From the NCBI RefSeq assembly GCF_000407485.1, contig NZ_ASWD01000005.1, forward strand, positions 248,001-312,000: a stretch of DNA of 64,000 bases, read 5' to 3'. Source of the stretch: Enterococcus pallens ATCC BAA-351 (GTDB lineage Bacteria > Bacillota > Bacilli > Lactobacillales > Enterococcaceae). This document shows positions 27,815-38,141 of this stretch, piece after piece. Below the pieces are notes generated by a model. The model saw nothing but the letters and a program-made list of their open reading frames with translations, was not told where the DNA came from and ran no database searches. Positions within the stretch are counted from its first letter, which is position 1. Each line of letters begins with the position of its first letter. Both the position numbers and the translations under genes were made by a program.

Positions 27815-29044
27815 TTATTTTCCATTGTTCTCAGCGATTTTAATGATGACATCTACTGCTTTTTCCATTGTTTGCAAGGAGACAAATTCAAAGCGACCAT
27901 GCATATTTTCACCACCTGCGAAAATATTTGGTGTTGGAATTCCTAGGAAAGAAATTTTAGATCCGTCTGTTCCTCCACGAATCGGTTCAATCACAGGAGT
28001 AATTCCTACTTCCTCCATAGCACTTTTGGCTAAATCAATAACTGTCATATCTTTTTCGATAATTTCACCCATATTGTAGTATTGATCATACATATCAACG
28101 ATGACCCGTTCAGTATCAAATTGTTGATTCATAGTTTTTTGAATAGACAAAATTTGCGCTTTACGAGCTTCAAATTTTTCACGATCATGGTCACGAATAA
28201 TGTACGTCATTTTCGCTTCCTCTACATTTCCATCTAAAGCCAACAAATGATAAAATCCTTCACGGCCTTCTGTATTTTCTGGACGTTCATCTTCTGGTAA
28301 TTGATTGTGGAAATCAATAGCTAATTGTAAAGCATTAATCATTGTATTTTTAGCAGTACCAGGATGAACATTTTTTCCTACAAGAGTAATTGTCGCTTGA
28401 GCTGCGCTAAATGTTTCGTACTGAAGTTCACCCAAAGGTCCACCATCCATTGTATAAGCGAAATCTGTATTGAATTGTTTTACATCAAATTTATCTGCAC
28501 CAATTCCAATTTCTTCATCTGGACCAAAACCGATACGAATTTCACCATGCTTAACTTCAGGATGCTTAATTAAGTATTCCATTGCTGTCATAATTTCAGC
28601 AATTCCAGATTTATCGTCAGCACCTAGCAAAGTTGTTCCATCAGTAGTGATTAACGTTTGATCTTTGTAGTTTTTCAAGTTAGGAAAATCTTTCGCATTT
28701 AACGTGTATTTCCCATCCTTGTCTAGTTTGATTGTCGACTCGCCATCATAATTTTCAATGATTTGTGGATTCACACCTTCAGCATTAAAATCAGCTGTAT
28801 CCATATGAGCAATAAAGCCAATTGTACGCACTTTTTTATCAAGATTACTAGGTAAAGTTGCAATGACATAACCGTTAGTTTCATTATAGGTAATATCTTG
28901 CATCCCAATTTCTTCTAGTTCCTTCATCAGCTCATGAGCAAAAGCCACTTGAGTTTGGGTAGTTGGAGTGGTGGTACTTGTCGCATCAGAACGAGTTTCT
29001 GTTTTTACATAGCGTAAAAACCGGGGTAACAAATTTTCGTACAT
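27815..29044 (-). CDS. pepT: Peptidase T (tripeptide aminopeptidase, M20B)
   Basis: This 409-aa zinc metallopeptidase has [12 protein letters not shown] near residue 75 (zinc His), [20 protein letters not shown] near 138 (bridging Asp), [11 protein letters not shown] near 172 (catalytic Glu) and [13 protein letters not shown] in the C-terminal lobe. It removes the N-terminal residue from tripeptides in the cytoplasm. GAGGAGAGAAAG precedes the ATG. It follows the nif3 gene by 24 bases. Confidence 0.95.
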   Translation of the reverse strand: MYENLLPRFLRYVKTETRSDATSTTTPTTQTQVAFAHELMKELEEIGMQDITYNETNGYVIATLPSNLDKKVRTIGFIAHMDTADFNAEGVNPQIIENYDGESTIKLDKDGKYTLNAKDFPNLKNYKDQTLITTDGTTLLGADDKSGIAEIMTAMEYLIKHPEVKHGEIRIGFGPDEEIGIGADKFDVKQFNTDFAYTMDGGPLGELQYETFSAAQATITLVGKNVHPGTAKNTMINALQLAIDFHNQLPEDERPENTEGREGFYHLLALDGNVEEAKMTYIIRDHDREKFEARKAQILSIQKTMNQQFDTERVIVDMYDQYYNMGEIIEKDMTVIDLAKSAMEEVGITPVIEPIRGGTDGSKISFLGIPTPNIFAGGENMHGRFEFVSLQTMEKAVDVIIKIAENNGK

Positions 29045-29068
29045 ACTGCTTTCTCTCCTCTTTGTATA

Positions 29069-30184
29069 TTATTTAAAAGAAAAAGGATTAGTTGAGACTT
29101 CTGAAATAAAGAATGAAACGTCCCAATCCTCTTCATCTTTCCACTGATTAAATAATTCGACCATTTTTTCCTTACACAACGCTTCAATATAATGACCTGG
29201 ATCAAGAACTAGCATGCCTGTTTCCTGCATATCATGCGCAGTGTGATAATAAACATCTCCGGTAATGTAAACATCCGCTTGCTGACGAAGGGCATCTTTA
29301 TAAAATTTTTCCGCACTTCCTCCGCAAATGGCTACTCGCCGAATCATATCTTTGGCCCGCTTCGGATAAACTACCCGTAAACCTTCTAAATTAAACGCCT
29401 GCTTCACATGTTGAATGAATTCTTCTGTTGTTAGCGGTTTAGCCAAATCACCAACACGTCCTATACCATATTTGATAGGTGAATTATCTAGTTGATAAAC
29501 ATCATATGCCGGCTCTTCGTAAGGATGAGCTTCCAACATTGCTGTAACAACTTTTTTTTCTATAGTAGCAGGAAAAATGACTTCGATTTTACTCTCTTGA
29601 ACCTGTTCTGGCTGATTTAGGTCACCGATCGTTGGATTTGCATCACCTACAGGAGTAAATCGCCCAGTTCCTGAAAGAGTATAAGAAGTAGCTTCATAAT
29701 TTCCCTGCTTACCAGCTCCAGCATTAGCTAAAGCCGCACGCATCATTTTGCTATAATCCATTGGTACATAAACCGCCAGCTTTTTCATAGATATTGAATG
29801 ACTTTCTACTAAGTAGGTAGTGTTTTCAACCCCTAATAATTCACAAAACCAATCATTTAAACCGTTTGGAACAATATCCATATTCGTATGTGCAGCATAA
29901 ACTGCAATATCATTTTTCAATAAATCTGCATACATTTTTGTTTGAAAATCATCCGTGGTTAAACGATCAATCGGACGGAAAATAGGAGGATGCTTAACTA
30001 TCAGCAAATCAATCTTTTTTTCAATTGCTTCGGCTACTACTGCCGGGCGAACATCTAGGCTCATCATTACCCGCTGAATGTCTTTGTTCAAAGTACCAAT
30101 GTGCAATCCAACTGGATCTCCCGTTTCGACCAACCACTCTGGACAATATTCAGTAAAACGTTCAATAAATCTATTCGCTTTCAT
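29069..30184 (-). CDS. Nif3-like dinuclear metal-center protein (DUF34, YqfO type)
   Basis: This 371-aa protein has the Nif3 metal motifs: LLIVKHPPIF near residue 64, HTNMD near 106 and a C-terminal DVYYHTAHDMQ with conserved His/Glu residues. A PII/CutA-like insertion lies in the middle, as in YqfO. Some databases call the family GTP cyclohydrolase 1 type 2, but its function is not settled. The start at 30184 is chosen because AGGAGG lies six bases upstream. It overlaps trmK by 14 bases. Confidence 0.88.
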   Translation of the reverse strand: MKANRFIERFTEYCPEWLVETGDPVGLHIGTLNKDIQRVMMSLDVRPAVVAEAIEKKIDLLIVKHPPIFRPIDRLTTDDFQTKMYADLLKNDIAVYAAHTNMDIVPNGLNDWFCELLGVENTTYLVESHSISMKKLAVYVPMDYSKMMRAALANAGAGKQGNYEATSYTLSGTGRFTPVGDANPTIGDLNQPEQVQESKIEVIFPATIEKKVVTAMLEAHPYEEPAYDVYQLDNSPIKYGIGRVGDLAKPLTTEEFIQHVKQAFNLEGLRVVYPKRAKDMIRRVAICGGSAEKFYKDALRQQADVYITGDVYYHTAHDMQETGMLVLDPGHYIEALCKEKMVELFNQWKDEEDWDVSFFISEVSTNPFSFK

Positions 30185-30881
30185 GTAATACCTCCTGAAT
30201 CCATTGAATTTCCAACTCAACTTGTGAAATTTTCTCGTCTAATTGTTGATCACTTCTAGCTAAATTCGCACGCACTTTTTCTAGTTTTTCAAGCTGACGT
30301 TGCCATTTTTTTACGAAAATAGTTGAACATTCTTCCATTAAAAATGGGCCAAAAAGTAGTTCTTGCTCAGTATATTGAGCCGTTGTTTTCAGCTTTTCAG
30401 CAACCAGTACTTCATATATTTTACGATGATCCTCCAGAATAGTTTCAGCTATAATGGTGTATCCTTCGGTAGTTAACCACTCCCGTAATTGCCTTTCCCC
30501 CACATTAGGTTGCAGAACTAATCGTTCCTTACCAGAAAGTCGTTGTAATTTTTTTCCGCGTTCCAAAATATCTTTTATCAGCACACCACCCATGCCGCAA
30601 ATAGTGATAGTATCAATTTGATCCTCTAGTAAAACAGCTTCCATTCCATCAGCTAATCGAACTTCAATCAATTTTTCCAAATTATTTTTAGCCACTTGTC
30701 TTTTAGCCGCCTCATAAGGCCCTTGAACTACCTCGCCTGCAAGTGCCCACTGAATTTTTTTATTCAACAATAGAGCCACTGGTAAATAAGCATGATCCGA
30801 TCCAATATCCGCTAAACGCGCATTTGCTGGTACATAATCAGCCACAACTTGCAAACGTGGCGACAATTCATTAGCATTCAT
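30171..30881 (-). CDS. trmK: tRNA (adenine22-N1)-methyltransferase
   Basis: This 236-aa Rossmann methyltransferase has the SAM motif LADIGSDHAYLPVALL near residue 23 and DTITICGMGGVLI near 95. A coiled-coil-like C-terminal helical domain (RQLEKLEKVRANLARSDQQ) follows. It methylates A22 of tRNA in Bacillus relatives. GACAGGAAGTG precedes the start. It is upstream of, and overlaps, the Nif3-like gene, a common pairing in Firmicutes. Confidence 0.92.
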   Translation of the reverse strand: MNANELSPRLQVVADYVPANARLADIGSDHAYLPVALLLNKKIQWALAGEVVQGPYEAAKRQVAKNNLEKLIEVRLADGMEAVLLEDQIDTITICGMGGVLIKDILERGKKLQRLSGKERLVLQPNVGERQLREWLTTEGYTIIAETILEDHRKIYEVLVAEKLKTTAQYTEQELLFGPFLMEECSTIFVKKWQRQLEKLEKVRANLARSDQQLDEKISQVELEIQWIQEVLHESE

Positions 30882-30901
30882 TTTGTCACTTCCTGTCTTT
30901 T

Positions 30902-30907
30902 ATTATA
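30902..30907 (-). promoter_or_regulatory. -10 element of the trmK operon promoter
   Basis: A perfect TATAAT lies 21 bases before the trmK start. The -35 (probably TTGAGG, 19 bp upstream) falls inside the dnaI terminator. Confidence 0.5.
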
Positions 30908-30915
30908 GCACTCAT

Positions 30916-30967
30916 CAAAAAAAGCACCTCAAAAAAAGGCGAATCATCTTCGCTTTTTAATGAGGCA
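30916..30967 (-). terminator. Terminator after dnaI
   Basis: GCCTCA / TGAGGTGC outer and AAAAAGCGAA / TTCGCCTTTTT inner arms form one long hairpin. TTTTTTTGA follows on the minus strand. Confidence 0.8.
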
Positions 30968-30997
30968 TTTTGTTTTTTCTCAGTAAATTCTCTTTTT

Positions 30998-31924
30998 TTA
31001 GCCATTTCGACGATTTTCGCCAATCATCCAGATCTCTCTGCTTAAATAGCGTATCCGCTCCATAATTCTCTTAGCTTTTAGTGGTTCTTCATCCCCACGT
31101 TGTGTAACCGATAGATGCTCTTCAAGCTGAATCATGTCGAAATTCGATGAGAAGAATGTCGGCAACTGTTCTTGCATTCGATATTGTAAGATTACACCTA
31201 AAATATCATCCCGAATCCAGGCACTCATAGAGTCTGCTCCAATGTCATCAATCATTAAAATCGGTGCTCTTTTTACATTATCAAGTTTTGGTCCGACTTT
31301 GTCAGTTGAAATAGCTTGTTTCATTTCACCAGCAAAAGTTGGAAAGTGCACCAAGGTAGTTTCATATCCCTTTACGGCTAATTCATGAGCCATGGCTCCC
31401 AGCAGATAAGTTTTCCCCACTCCAAAATCACCAACTAAATACAAGGCCTTATGGAAATCCTTCGGTGCAGCACTATATTGATTTATAAAATCTAATGCTG
31501 CCTCTAACGCTTCACTTCGTCCTGAGGTTACTTCAAAAGTACGAATAGAGGCTTGTCGAATATCTTTAGGCATATCCACAGAATTAATTCGATTACGAAT
31601 TTCTTCTTCACGTTTACGCTTTAGCAATTCATCCGTAGGAACATATGTTACATCAATAAAATGAAAATTAAGTGCAAGTTTAGGTTCATAGCCAGGAGCG
31701 ATCATAGTAGGATCGTTAGCCAAAAACTTTTTCTTTTCTTGAACAAATTCATATAGCTTGGCAAAAGACTTTTCGATATCCGCTTGTGTCAACTTTGCTT
31801 TATACTGCTCAATAAAATCACGAACATCTACATCTTCCAGCACTTCTTGCATCATTTGCTGATAGCGGCCATCTACACCACGTGATTTTATGATTCGGTT
31901 TAACTCTTTTCCTACATCTTCCAT
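30998..31924 (-). CDS. dnaI: Primosomal protein DnaI (helicase loader)
   Basis: This 308-aa AAA+ ATPase has an N-terminal helicase-binding domain. A C-terminal ATPase domain shows Walker A LVGDFGVGKTYLLGAMA near residue 165 and Walker B PILMIDDIGAD near 225. It loads the replicative helicase during initiation and restart. Its ATG overlaps the dnaB stop by one base, and the dnaB-dnaI pair is typical of Firmicutes. Confidence 0.95.
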   Translation of the reverse strand: MEDVGKELNRIIKSRGVDGRYQQMMQEVLEDVDVRDFIEQYKAKLTQADIEKSFAKLYEFVQEKKKFLANDPTMIAPGYEPKLALNFHFIDVTYVPTDELLKRKREEEIRNRINSVDMPKDIRQASIRTFEVTSGRSEALEAALDFINQYSAAPKDFHKALYLVGDFGVGKTYLLGAMAHELAVKGYETTLVHFPTFAGEMKQAISTDKVGPKLDNVKRAPILMIDDIGADSMSAWIRDDILGVILQYRMQEQLPTFFSSNFDMIQLEEHLSVTQRGDEEPLKAKRIMERIRYLSREIWMIGENRRNG

Positions 31925-33252
31925 CAGCTTTCACCCTCTTTGTTCAGATATTCTGCCAGCTTACGGTTTAGTTCAGCCTCTTTTTCTGGAGTAATCTTCT
32001 TTTCTTTCGGTGGTTCTTTGATATGTGAGGGCAACGTCTCTTTTCTGCCCTGTATCTTGCGTCCACTGGTGTTACTACGTCGACCGGTCGTTTTCTTCTT
32101 CACCAGTTTCTGATCTGCCTGACGAACATGTACAATTGCTTCTTCCGGTCGTTGGATTTTTCGTTGCGCCCAATCATTCGCAATTGCATTCAAATAATTC
32201 TGATTAATCACAGCCTGATTTTGAATTACCAATATGTAATTAATTAGTATATTCACTACACTGTTAGGAAATAAATGTCGACTAATCAGATCTTCAACTA
32301 AGCGAATTTCTTGATTGGTTTCATAGCCGCCTTTTTGATTTTTAATAGCTTGTAAATATTTAATTGGCGGAATGGTTTCACTTTGTCGAATAATTTCTTG
32401 TTCTGCTTTAGAAAAATCTCCAGTAAAGTTTCGGTCAGTCGGTACCGATACCTCTATTTCTGTATCTACGGATTTTGCTTTTTTACTTTTTATGATTAAA
32501 TTACGTAAAAAAGACAGCTGTATTTGATTGCGTTCACTAGATTTCACAGCAAAATCCAACATTTCCATCTCATCAATTCCATACATTTGGTGCAAAGCTT
32601 CAATTTTTCCTTGGTCTTCTTCTGCTAAGCTTAAATTAAATTTTTTCAATTGCTGCTTAAAGAATACCCAATCAAAAGTGTTAGTTGAAATCTCTTGTTC
32701 TATAAACTTGTCATGTGTTTCATCAAACAACTCCGTGTTCGCTGCGAATCGCGTTTCTTCAAACCGATAAATATCACGAAATCGCTTAGTAACATCGGTT
32801 AACCCTTCAGTTGAGATTTGCTTAGGTCGGAATCTTTCTACTAACCGATTAAAACGGCGTTGACCAATTTTTTCCATCAACAAATAGCACATTAATGCAT
32901 CCTGAAAAAAATCACTCGGCATTAATGGATTAATCAATTGATAAAACAATAGTAGGCCTAATTCATTATCTTCTTTCTGAAAGGTATTCATCAAACCAAT
33001 ACCTTCTAATTTTTCACGAGCTTTTAGCATTGCTGCTAAGCCATTATCGATAGCAGCTAATAAATCAGCATGCATTAATTCAGGACTTGTTCCTTCAACG
33101 GTAATATCCGCTGACAGATTTAAATACAGACTCAAAGCTTCTGCACCAATAATAGGCTGGTACAAGTACAATAAAGATTGCTGGCGGCTTTCATCCAGCT
33201 GAGGACTGCCATAGACCGTATAAATAGTCGTTGGCTTTAAATCAAATGTCAC
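31924..33252 (-). CDS. dnaB: Replication initiation and membrane attachment protein DnaB
   Basis: This 442-aa protein is the Firmicutes-specific DnaB (helicase-loading cofactor, not the helicase). It has an N-terminal DDBH1-like domain, a second DnaB/DnaD domain near residues 320-390 (IKYLQAIKNQKGGYETNQE), and a very basic tail (KKKTTGRRSNTSGRK). It starts at GTG with AGGGGG seven bases upstream and is followed directly by dnaI. Confidence 0.92.
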   Translation of the reverse strand: MTFDLKPTTIYTVYGSPQLDESRQQSLLYLYQPIIGAEALSLYLNLSADITVEGTSPELMHADLLAAIDNGLAAMLKAREKLEGIGLMNTFQKEDNELGLLLFYQLINPLMPSDFFQDALMCYLLMEKIGQRRFNRLVERFRPKQISTEGLTDVTKRFRDIYRFEETRFAANTELFDETHDKFIEQEISTNTFDWVFFKQQLKKFNLSLAEEDQGKIEALHQMYGIDEMEMLDFAVKSSERNQIQLSFLRNLIIKSKKAKSVDTEIEVSVPTDRNFTGDFSKAEQEIIRQSETIPPIKYLQAIKNQKGGYETNQEIRLVEDLISRHLFPNSVVNILINYILVIQNQAVINQNYLNAIANDWAQRKIQRPEEAIVHVRQADQKLVKKKTTGRRSNTSGRKIQGRKETLPSHIKEPPKEKKITPEKEAELNRKLAEYLNKEGES

Positions 33253-33319
33253 AAACTAGCCCCCTAAAAATTCAATATGATTCTATCTATTAATAGTTCA
33301 TTTGTATCAAAAACTATGA

Positions 33320-33802
33320 CTAGCTTTGCTCTTTTCCATCAGTTGCTTTAGCCTTATCTACGATTTCCTGCAATTCTTTTAAGAAAACAGACATATCCTT
33401 AAACTGACGATAAACGCTAGCAAAACGAATATAAGCAATTTCATCCACATTCATTAAATCTTCCATAACATATTCACCAATTAAGCTGGTGGATATTTCA
33501 TTTTCTCCTAATCCACGTACACGATTTTCTACATGGTCCACAATTTGCTCCATTTGCTCCATTGCAACAGGGCGCTTTTCTGCTGAACGAATGAGCCCTC
33601 GTAAAATCTTATCACGATTGAATTCTTCTCGGTCACCGTTTCGTTTAATGACCAATAATGGAGCAGCTTCAATTCTTTCAAAAGTTGTAAAACGAAAACC
33701 ACAATTTTCACATTCTCTGCGTCTTCGGATGGCACGTCCATCATCAGTTTGACGACTATCAATGACTCTTGAGTTATTATGATTACATCTTGGGCAACGC
33801 AT
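33320..33802 (-). CDS. nrdR: Transcriptional repressor NrdR
   Basis: This 160-aa protein has an N-terminal zinc ribbon (CPRCNHN and CENCGF), an RRRREC-like basic stretch, and an ATP-cone domain ([22 protein letters not shown]). It represses ribonucleotide reductase operons in response to dATP/ATP. The start at 33802 (MRCPRCNHN) has GAGAGGTG six bases upstream; a GTG three codons earlier lies within that site and is rejected. No nrd genes are in this window. Confidence 0.95.
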   Translation of the reverse strand: MRCPRCNHNNSRVIDSRQTDDGRAIRRRRECENCGFRFTTFERIEAAPLLVIKRNGDREEFNRDKILRGLIRSAEKRPVAMEQMEQIVDHVENRVRGLGENEISTSLIGEYVMEDLMNVDEIAYIRFASVYRQFKDMSVFLKELQEIVDKAKATDGKEQS

Positions 33803-33897
33803 ATTTTTCACCTCTCAGATGATATTATTTTATTGTAACACGAGTTTATCATATCCCTATGGCTAAAAAAAGCTTTGTTACGCTATTTTTTGAATCT

Positions 33898-34497
33898 TTA
33901 CTCAATAAACGCATGTTTTTTTATCCATTCTAACACCTGTTCAGTTGTCTCCTCTAAACTGCCACAATTATCAAAAACAATATCAGCACAGTCTTTTTTT
34001 CTCTCAAGTGACATTTGGCTATTGATTCGATTCATTGCTTCAATTTCTGACAGTTGATTTCTTGCCATTAAACGTTTTAGCTGTGTTTTTTGATCAACAT
34101 AGACCACAGCAACTGCGTCCATCTGTTTTTCATAATTTCCTTCATAAAGTAATGGGATATCTGCAATAACTAACGGACTAGTTTTTTTAGCAGTTTCTAT
34201 CTGTTGATCAATTTCACTACGAATAAAAGGTTCCAAAGCTCGATTTAGTTTTTCACGTTCAGTTTCATCCTGAAAAACAAGATTTCCCAGCTTCTTTCGA
34301 TCTAGGGTCCCCTCAGAGGTAATAATGCCCTCACCAAACACTTTTTTAAGCGCCAAAAGACCGGGAGTTCCAGGCTCGACAACCATGCGAGCTACAACAT
34401 CCCCGTCTACAATAGGATATCCAGCTGATCGAAATACATTAACTACTGTTGACTTTCCACTAGCAATACCACCAGTGATCCCTAACACATAACTCAT
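33898..34497 (-). CDS. coaE: Dephospho-CoA kinase
   Basis: This 199-aa P-loop kinase has LGITGGIASGKSTVVNVF (Walker A) at residues 4-21, VDGDVVARMVVEPGT near 31, and the lid RKKLGNLVFQDE. It performs the last step of coenzyme A synthesis. GAGGTGAG precedes the ATG, four bases after the mutM stop. Confidence 0.95.
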   Translation of the reverse strand: MSYVLGITGGIASGKSTVVNVFRSAGYPIVDGDVVARMVVEPGTPGLLALKKVFGEGIITSEGTLDRKKLGNLVFQDETEREKLNRALEPFIRSEIDQQIETAKKTSPLVIADIPLLYEGNYEKQMDAVAVVYVDQKTQLKRLMARNQLSEIEAMNRINSQMSLERKKDCADIVFDNCGSLEETTEQVLEWIKKHAFIE

Positions 34498-34501
34498 TTT
34501 C

Positions 34502-35332
34502 TCACCTCTTCAATTGTTGACAGTGCGGACAATAATGAGTTCCACGTTGAGCAACTTTCATTTTAGCAATAGGCGTTCCACAGCGCGGACAAGGCTTACC
34601 GGTTTGTCCATATACATTCAGTTCTTGCTGAAAATGACCAGCTTCACCTAGAGCATTTAGGTAAGTTCTGATAGTTGTCCCACCTGCTTCTTTAGCCTTA
34701 GTGATAACTGTAATAATTGCTTGATGTAAATCCTTAACTTCTTTACTCGTCAACGTGTTGGCTGGTTGCTCTGGATGTATTTTTGACAGCCATAACACTT
34801 CATCTACATAGATGTTTCCTAGACCTGCAACAATTTTTTGATTTAACAGCAACGGTTTAATCATTGTGTGTGCCTTCTTTAAGCGCGCTTCAAACTCAGG
34901 CAGGTCAAAGGCCTCATTAGTTGGCTCTGGTCCTAACTGCTGAATCCCTTTATAAAGTAGGCCAGCATTCTTTTCCACTAAACTCATCCGTCCAAATTTC
35001 CGTACATCATTATAAATTAATTCGGATCCATCGGTAAAAACAAACCGAACATGGCTATGCTTATCTAGCGGTGTAGCTTCATGAAAGAACTCGTATTTCC
35101 CTTCCATTCTCAAATGAGATACCATATCATAATGTGTAAAATGAAAGAGCAAATACTTGCCTCTACGGCCCACTCCTTCAATGGTCTCCCCTACAAGGTT
35201 ATTTCGAAATTCATCTACCTCAGGGGCTTCGATAATTTTAGGCCACAGGACATCTACTTCACGAATGGTTTTTCCTATCACTAAAGAAACCAATCCTCGA
35301 CGGACGGTTTCAACTTCTGGTAATTCTGGCAC
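34502..35332 (-). CDS. mutM: Formamidopyrimidine-DNA glycosylase
   Basis: This 276-aa Fpg starts PELPEVETVRRGL, placing the catalytic Pro and Glu at residues 2-3. It ends with the zinc finger CPRCG...CPHCQ (about residues 248-272). It excises 8-oxoguanine and cleaves the strand. Translation starts at GTG, with AAAGGAG about nine bases upstream. It lies between polA and coaE, forming a repair/CoA cluster common in Firmicutes. Confidence 0.96.
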   Translation of the reverse strand: MPELPEVETVRRGLVSLVIGKTIREVDVLWPKIIEAPEVDEFRNNLVGETIEGVGRRGKYLLFHFTHYDMVSHLRMEGKYEFFHEATPLDKHSHVRFVFTDGSELIYNDVRKFGRMSLVEKNAGLLYKGIQQLGPEPTNEAFDLPEFEARLKKAHTMIKPLLLNQKIVAGLGNIYVDEVLWLSKIHPEQPANTLTSKEVKDLHQAIITVITKAKEAGGTTIRTYLNALGEAGHFQQELNVYGQTGKPCPRCGTPIAKMKVAQRGTHYCPHCQQLKR

Positions 35333-35351
35333 TACTCTTCACTCCTAAAGG

Positions 35352-35377
35352 AAAAGCTGGAAAAAGTTCCAGCTTTT
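35352..35377 (-). terminator. Hairpin between polA and mutM
   Basis: AAAAGCTGGAA / TTCCAGCTTTT is a perfect stem with a four-base loop and a short T-run. It probably attenuates rather than fully blocks read-through from polA to mutM. Confidence 0.65.
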
Positions 35378-35379
35378 AT

Positions 35380-38019
35380 CTATTTTGCTTCATACCAAGT
35401 TTTTCCCCAGCTACTATCAGTAATCAGTGGAACATCCAATTGTACTGTATTTTCCATGACTTCTTTAACTAGTTTATCTAATGTTCCTAATTCGGTTTCA
35501 GGCACTTCAAAAACTAATTCATCATGTACCTGTAAAAGCATGTTCGCTTGCAATTTTTCTTCTTTTAATCGTTTAGCTAGTTCAATCATTGCTAATTTCA
35601 ATATATCTGCTGCGCTTCCTTGAATGGGTGTATTAATAGCTGTTCGTTCCGCAAACGAACGTACATTGAAGTTACGAGAATTAATATCTGGTAGGTAACG
35701 ACGACGATTATATAAAGTAGCTGAATAGCCTAAATCCTTTGCTTCTCGAACACTTTCTTCCATATATCGCTTAACATCTGGATAATTCTCGAAATACGTA
35801 TCAATATAGTCTTGGGCCGCTTTGCGAGATATTCCTAAATTTTGAGACAGTCCGTAATCAGAAATACCATAAACGATGCCAAAGTTTACGGCCTTAGCAT
35901 CACGACGCATATTAGGCGTGACTTGATCCTCTTCGACACCAAAAATACGCATGGCAGTGCTGGCATGAATATCCATTCCTTCTTTAAAAGCTTCAATCAG
36001 ATGCTTGTCTCCAGAAATGTGAGCCAACACTCGCAATTCAATTTGAGAATAGTCGGAAGAGTAGATTAACCAGTTATCTTCACTAGGAACAAAAGCTTCC
36101 CGAATTTTTCGTCCTTCTTCCAAACGAATAGGGATATTTTGCAAGTTAGGATCCACTGAGCTTAAACGACCAGTTTGAGTTAACGTTTGTAAATAGCGGG
36201 TATGCACTTTATTATCCGATTGAATAACCTTCAATAATCCTTCAACATAGGTTGATTGAATTTTGGCAATTTGACGGTAGTTCAAAATATCATTTACGAC
36301 AGGAGCCTGTTCCCTTAATTGTTCCAAAACATCAACTGCAGTTGAATAACCCGTTTTCGTCTTTTTGATTACAGGAAGATGCATCTTTTCGAACAAAATA
36401 ACTCCTAATTGTTTTGGTGAGTTAATATTAAATTCTTCACCGGCCTCTTCATAAATTCTTTGTTCAATCTCTTGAAGCCGTTTAGAAAATTCCCCACGCA
36501 TACTTTGCAAACGTTGAGCATCTACTGTGATTCCGGTAATCTCCATTTCGCCTAAAATACGTGATAGAGGCAACTCCATCTTATAAAAAAGCTCATCCTG
36601 TTTCTTTTCAGCAAGTTCTTTTCCAAGATGATCACTCAAAAAGTTGATTGCTTTAACCTTACGTGCTAAATGATTATAAAAGACTTCTTCATCTTCTGGT
36701 AATCCTTTTTTTGCACCTTTTCCGTAAATCTGTTCATCTGATTGTATTTCTGTATAGCCATAGTGCTGAGCTACACCAGCTATATCATTACTATTATCAT
36801 TTGTATCTAAAAGATATGCTGCTAGCAAAACATCAAAGTCAATTCCTTCAGTTTTTCCAACGTAACGATTCAAAGCAACATAGGTACGTTTAGCATCATA
36901 AACCTTTTTGCCATTTGAAGTATTTAACCAAGTCTTGAAATCTGGATGATCAAAAATAGCTAAATCATCAGTGACGTAAACTTTTTTCTTAGTTCCCCAA
37001 GCGATACCTGTTATGTCAGCTGTATGATAATTATCTTCCAGCATTTCTACGTATAATGCAGAGTCAGGCGAAAACATCGAGGCATCATATTCATTGACTA
37101 CCTGATACATGATATCTTCCATTTCAGTAGGTTCTTCTTCAATGTTTAACTTACTTAAAAATTGTTTAAAATCCATGTCCTTATAGAAGGCTGCAAGTTT
37201 ATCCAGATCTTTACCGAAGTAAGCTAATTCTTCTAAAGATATAGTTACTGGTGCATCCGTTATAATAGTTGCTAGCTCTTTAGACAAAAAAGCCTGCTCT
37301 TTATCATTGATCAAATTTTCTTTCATTTTACTTTGTTTCAATTCATCAATATGCTCATAAACACCTTCAACACTACCGTATTCCTTCAGCAGTTTAATGG
37401 CTGTCTTTTCACCTACTTTGGTTACTCCAGGATAATTGTCAGAGGTATCACCCGCCAAGCCCTTCATATCAATGATTTGATTTGGAGTCAACCCATCATA
37501 TTTATCGGCTACATGTTCAGGTGTATAAGACTCAATATCGCTAACTCCTTTAACTGTTATGTCAACAGTTACCTTTTCACTGGCTAATTGAGTCAAATCA
37601 CGATCTCCAGAAAGAACCACTACATCAAAATCAGCTTCAGCTGCCTGTTTTGCTAAGGTACCGATGATGTCATCAGCCTCATAATTATCTAGTTCATAAT
37701 GCTTAACACCTAAACCTTGCAATAATTCGCGAATATAAGGAAGCTGTTCCCGAAATTCACTCGGTGTTTTTGAACGTCCCCCTTTATATTCTGCATACAT
37801 TTCCGTTCTAAAAGTAGTCCTTCCTGCATCAAAAGCTACTAAAACATGTGTTGGTTTTTCGCGGTCCATTACATTCTCGAACATATTGTTAAACGCGTAG
37901 ATTGCATTGGTGTGCAAGCCATTCTTATTCTTAAACTTTTCTAATGAATTGTGCAAAGCAAAAAATGCACGAAAAGCCACACTATTTCCATCTACTAATA
38001 ATAATTTGTTTTTAGCCAT
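35380..38019 (-). CDS. polA: DNA polymerase I
   Basis: This 879-aa family A polymerase has an N-terminal 5'-3' exonuclease domain (LLLVDGNSVAFRAFFAL, VLSGDRDLTQLAS) and a middle 3'-5' exonuclease-like domain whose metal-binding residues look degenerate, as in Bacillus Pol I. The polymerase domain has SSDYSQIELRVLAHISGD, RRDAKAVNFGIVYGISDYGL and LLQVHDELVFEVP. It fills gaps in repair and Okazaki-fragment maturation. GAAGGAG precedes the ATG. Confidence 0.97.
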   Translation of the reverse strand: MAKNKLLLVDGNSVAFRAFFALHNSLEKFKNKNGLHTNAIYAFNNMFENVMDREKPTHVLVAFDAGRTTFRTEMYAEYKGGRSKTPSEFREQLPYIRELLQGLGVKHYELDNYEADDIIGTLAKQAAEADFDVVVLSGDRDLTQLASEKVTVDITVKGVSDIESYTPEHVADKYDGLTPNQIIDMKGLAGDTSDNYPGVTKVGEKTAIKLLKEYGSVEGVYEHIDELKQSKMKENLINDKEQAFLSKELATIITDAPVTISLEELAYFGKDLDKLAAFYKDMDFKQFLSKLNIEEEPTEMEDIMYQVVNEYDASMFSPDSALYVEMLEDNYHTADITGIAWGTKKKVYVTDDLAIFDHPDFKTWLNTSNGKKVYDAKRTYVALNRYVGKTEGIDFDVLLAAYLLDTNDNSNDIAGVAQHYGYTEIQSDEQIYGKGAKKGLPEDEEVFYNHLARKVKAINFLSDHLGKELAEKKQDELFYKMELPLSRILGEMEITGITVDAQRLQSMRGEFSKRLQEIEQRIYEEAGEEFNINSPKQLGVILFEKMHLPVIKKTKTGYSTAVDVLEQLREQAPVVNDILNYRQIAKIQSTYVEGLLKVIQSDNKVHTRYLQTLTQTGRLSSVDPNLQNIPIRLEEGRKIREAFVPSEDNWLIYSSDYSQIELRVLAHISGDKHLIEAFKEGMDIHASTAMRIFGVEEDQVTPNMRRDAKAVNFGIVYGISDYGLSQNLGISRKAAQDYIDTYFENYPDVKRYMEESVREAKDLGYSATLYNRRRYLPDINSRNFNVRSFAERTAINTPIQGSAADILKLAMIELAKRLKEEKLQANMLLQVHDELVFEVPETELGTLDKLVKEVMENTVQLDVPLITDSSWGKTWYEAK

Positions 38020-38086
38020 CTTCTCGACTCCTTCATATGTTCATTTTAACAAAGTATTCCCTAAATTGGAAAGCATCCAAGCCTCA

Positions 38087-38132
38087 AAAAACTTCTTAAA
38101 CTCACCTAATTAAAAAGCAGTTTAAGAGGCTG
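38087..38132 (-). repeat. Imperfect inverted repeat between the YbhL-like gene and polA
   Basis: On the minus strand GCCTCTTAAACT and AGTTTAAGA with a distal GAGGC can pair into a hairpin. It lies after the terminator at 38142-38166 and before the polA promoter region. It may be a back-up terminator. Confidence 0.4.
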
Positions 38133-38141
38133 CAAACCATG

